Source: Novosphingobium sp. (GTDB lineage: Bacteria > Pseudomonadota > Alphaproteobacteria > Sphingomonadales > Sphingomonadaceae). Taken from it: a DNA stretch of 64,000 bases. Under the pieces are notes generated by a model. It did not search any database, was not told the DNA's origin, and was given only the letters and a program-made list of their open reading frames with translations. Positions 63,981 through 64,000 of this stretch are shown here, piece after piece (the stretch's first letter is position 1; each line of letters opens with the position of its first letter). The DNA is taken from the NCBI RefSeq assembly GCF_020852455.1, contig NZ_JADZAT010000027.1, forward strand, positions 39,265 to 103,264. The letters are read 5' to 3'. A program made the translations under genes and the position numbers.

Positions 63981-64000
63981 GCCGGCGATCTCGGCGGGGG

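Overview
The window looks like the chromosome of a high-GC alphaproteobacterium of the order Sphingomonadales (Novosphingobium, Sphingomonas or Erythrobacter type). The clues are the TonB-dependent receptor, the NDUFA12/DUF2155/aat neighbourhood, the tRNA-Trp/secE/nusG/rplK/rplA block, many translationally coupled (ATGA, TGATG) operons, and REP-like palindromes of the sort I associate with sphingomonads. Codon use is strongly GC3-rich. The toxin-antitoxin patch (31.8-32.5 kb), an orphan nuclease (34.1-34.9 kb) and the right edge (from 63.5 kb) are visibly less so. The genus call is inference.

Layout. 0-2.2 kb: truncated TonB receptor and a DUF2946 protein. 2.4-4.2 kb: RhlE-type RNA helicase behind a structured leader. 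4.2-7.8 kb: TetR regulator divergent from a cytochrome c / FAD-lactone-oxidase-like / PLP-enzyme operon, with a clear operator palindrome. 7.9-17.7 kb: DUF4189 protein, Pho-box-controlled DUF47-Pit phosphate uptake, serine hydrolase, CorA, Baeyer-Villiger-type monooxygenase, MoCF-domain protein, cupin and a double PilZ protein. 17.7-25 kb: the translation/transcription block tRNA-Trp - secE - nusG - rplK - rplA. It is interrupted by two paralogous membrane proteins and by an opposite-strand retropepsin/PspA pair. 25-31.7 kb: aat, DUF2155, NDUFA12, an unknown membrane protein, DUF192, RecX and a fatty acyl-AMP ligase. 31.8-35.3 kb: accessory patch with a HigBA-like module flanked by copies of the ligase 3' end, DsbA/DsbB, a REP pair and an orphan HsdR-like nuclease.

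35.6-49.8 kb: telA operon, DUF2721, lipocalin, TonB, an adaptor/permease/ATPase exporter coupled to a beta-CASP nuclease, an orphan PotD-like protein, an msrB-selO-msrA run, and CsaA. 51-63.4 kb: a propionyl-CoA/methylmalonyl-CoA set on the minus strand (pccB, epimerase, enoyl-CoA hydratase, mutase, pccA, with metY and small genes). It diverges from a ScfR-type (PccR/MccR-like) regulator, and TTTGCAAA-like sites lie between them. 63.46 kb: a 46-nt tRNA-Lys 3' fragment that looks like an attachment site; everything to its right is probably the start of a genomic island.

The most notable signals are the tRNA-Lys att fragment, the 49-bp duplication around the toxin-antitoxin genes, a start codon sharing its A with the tRNA-Trp CCA end, a 26-bp perfect hairpin covering the ribosome binding site of the ScfR regulator, the TetR-controlled redox operon, and REP-type palindromes, one of them read in frame inside pccA. 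No CRISPR array, rRNA gene or complete insertion sequence was seen.
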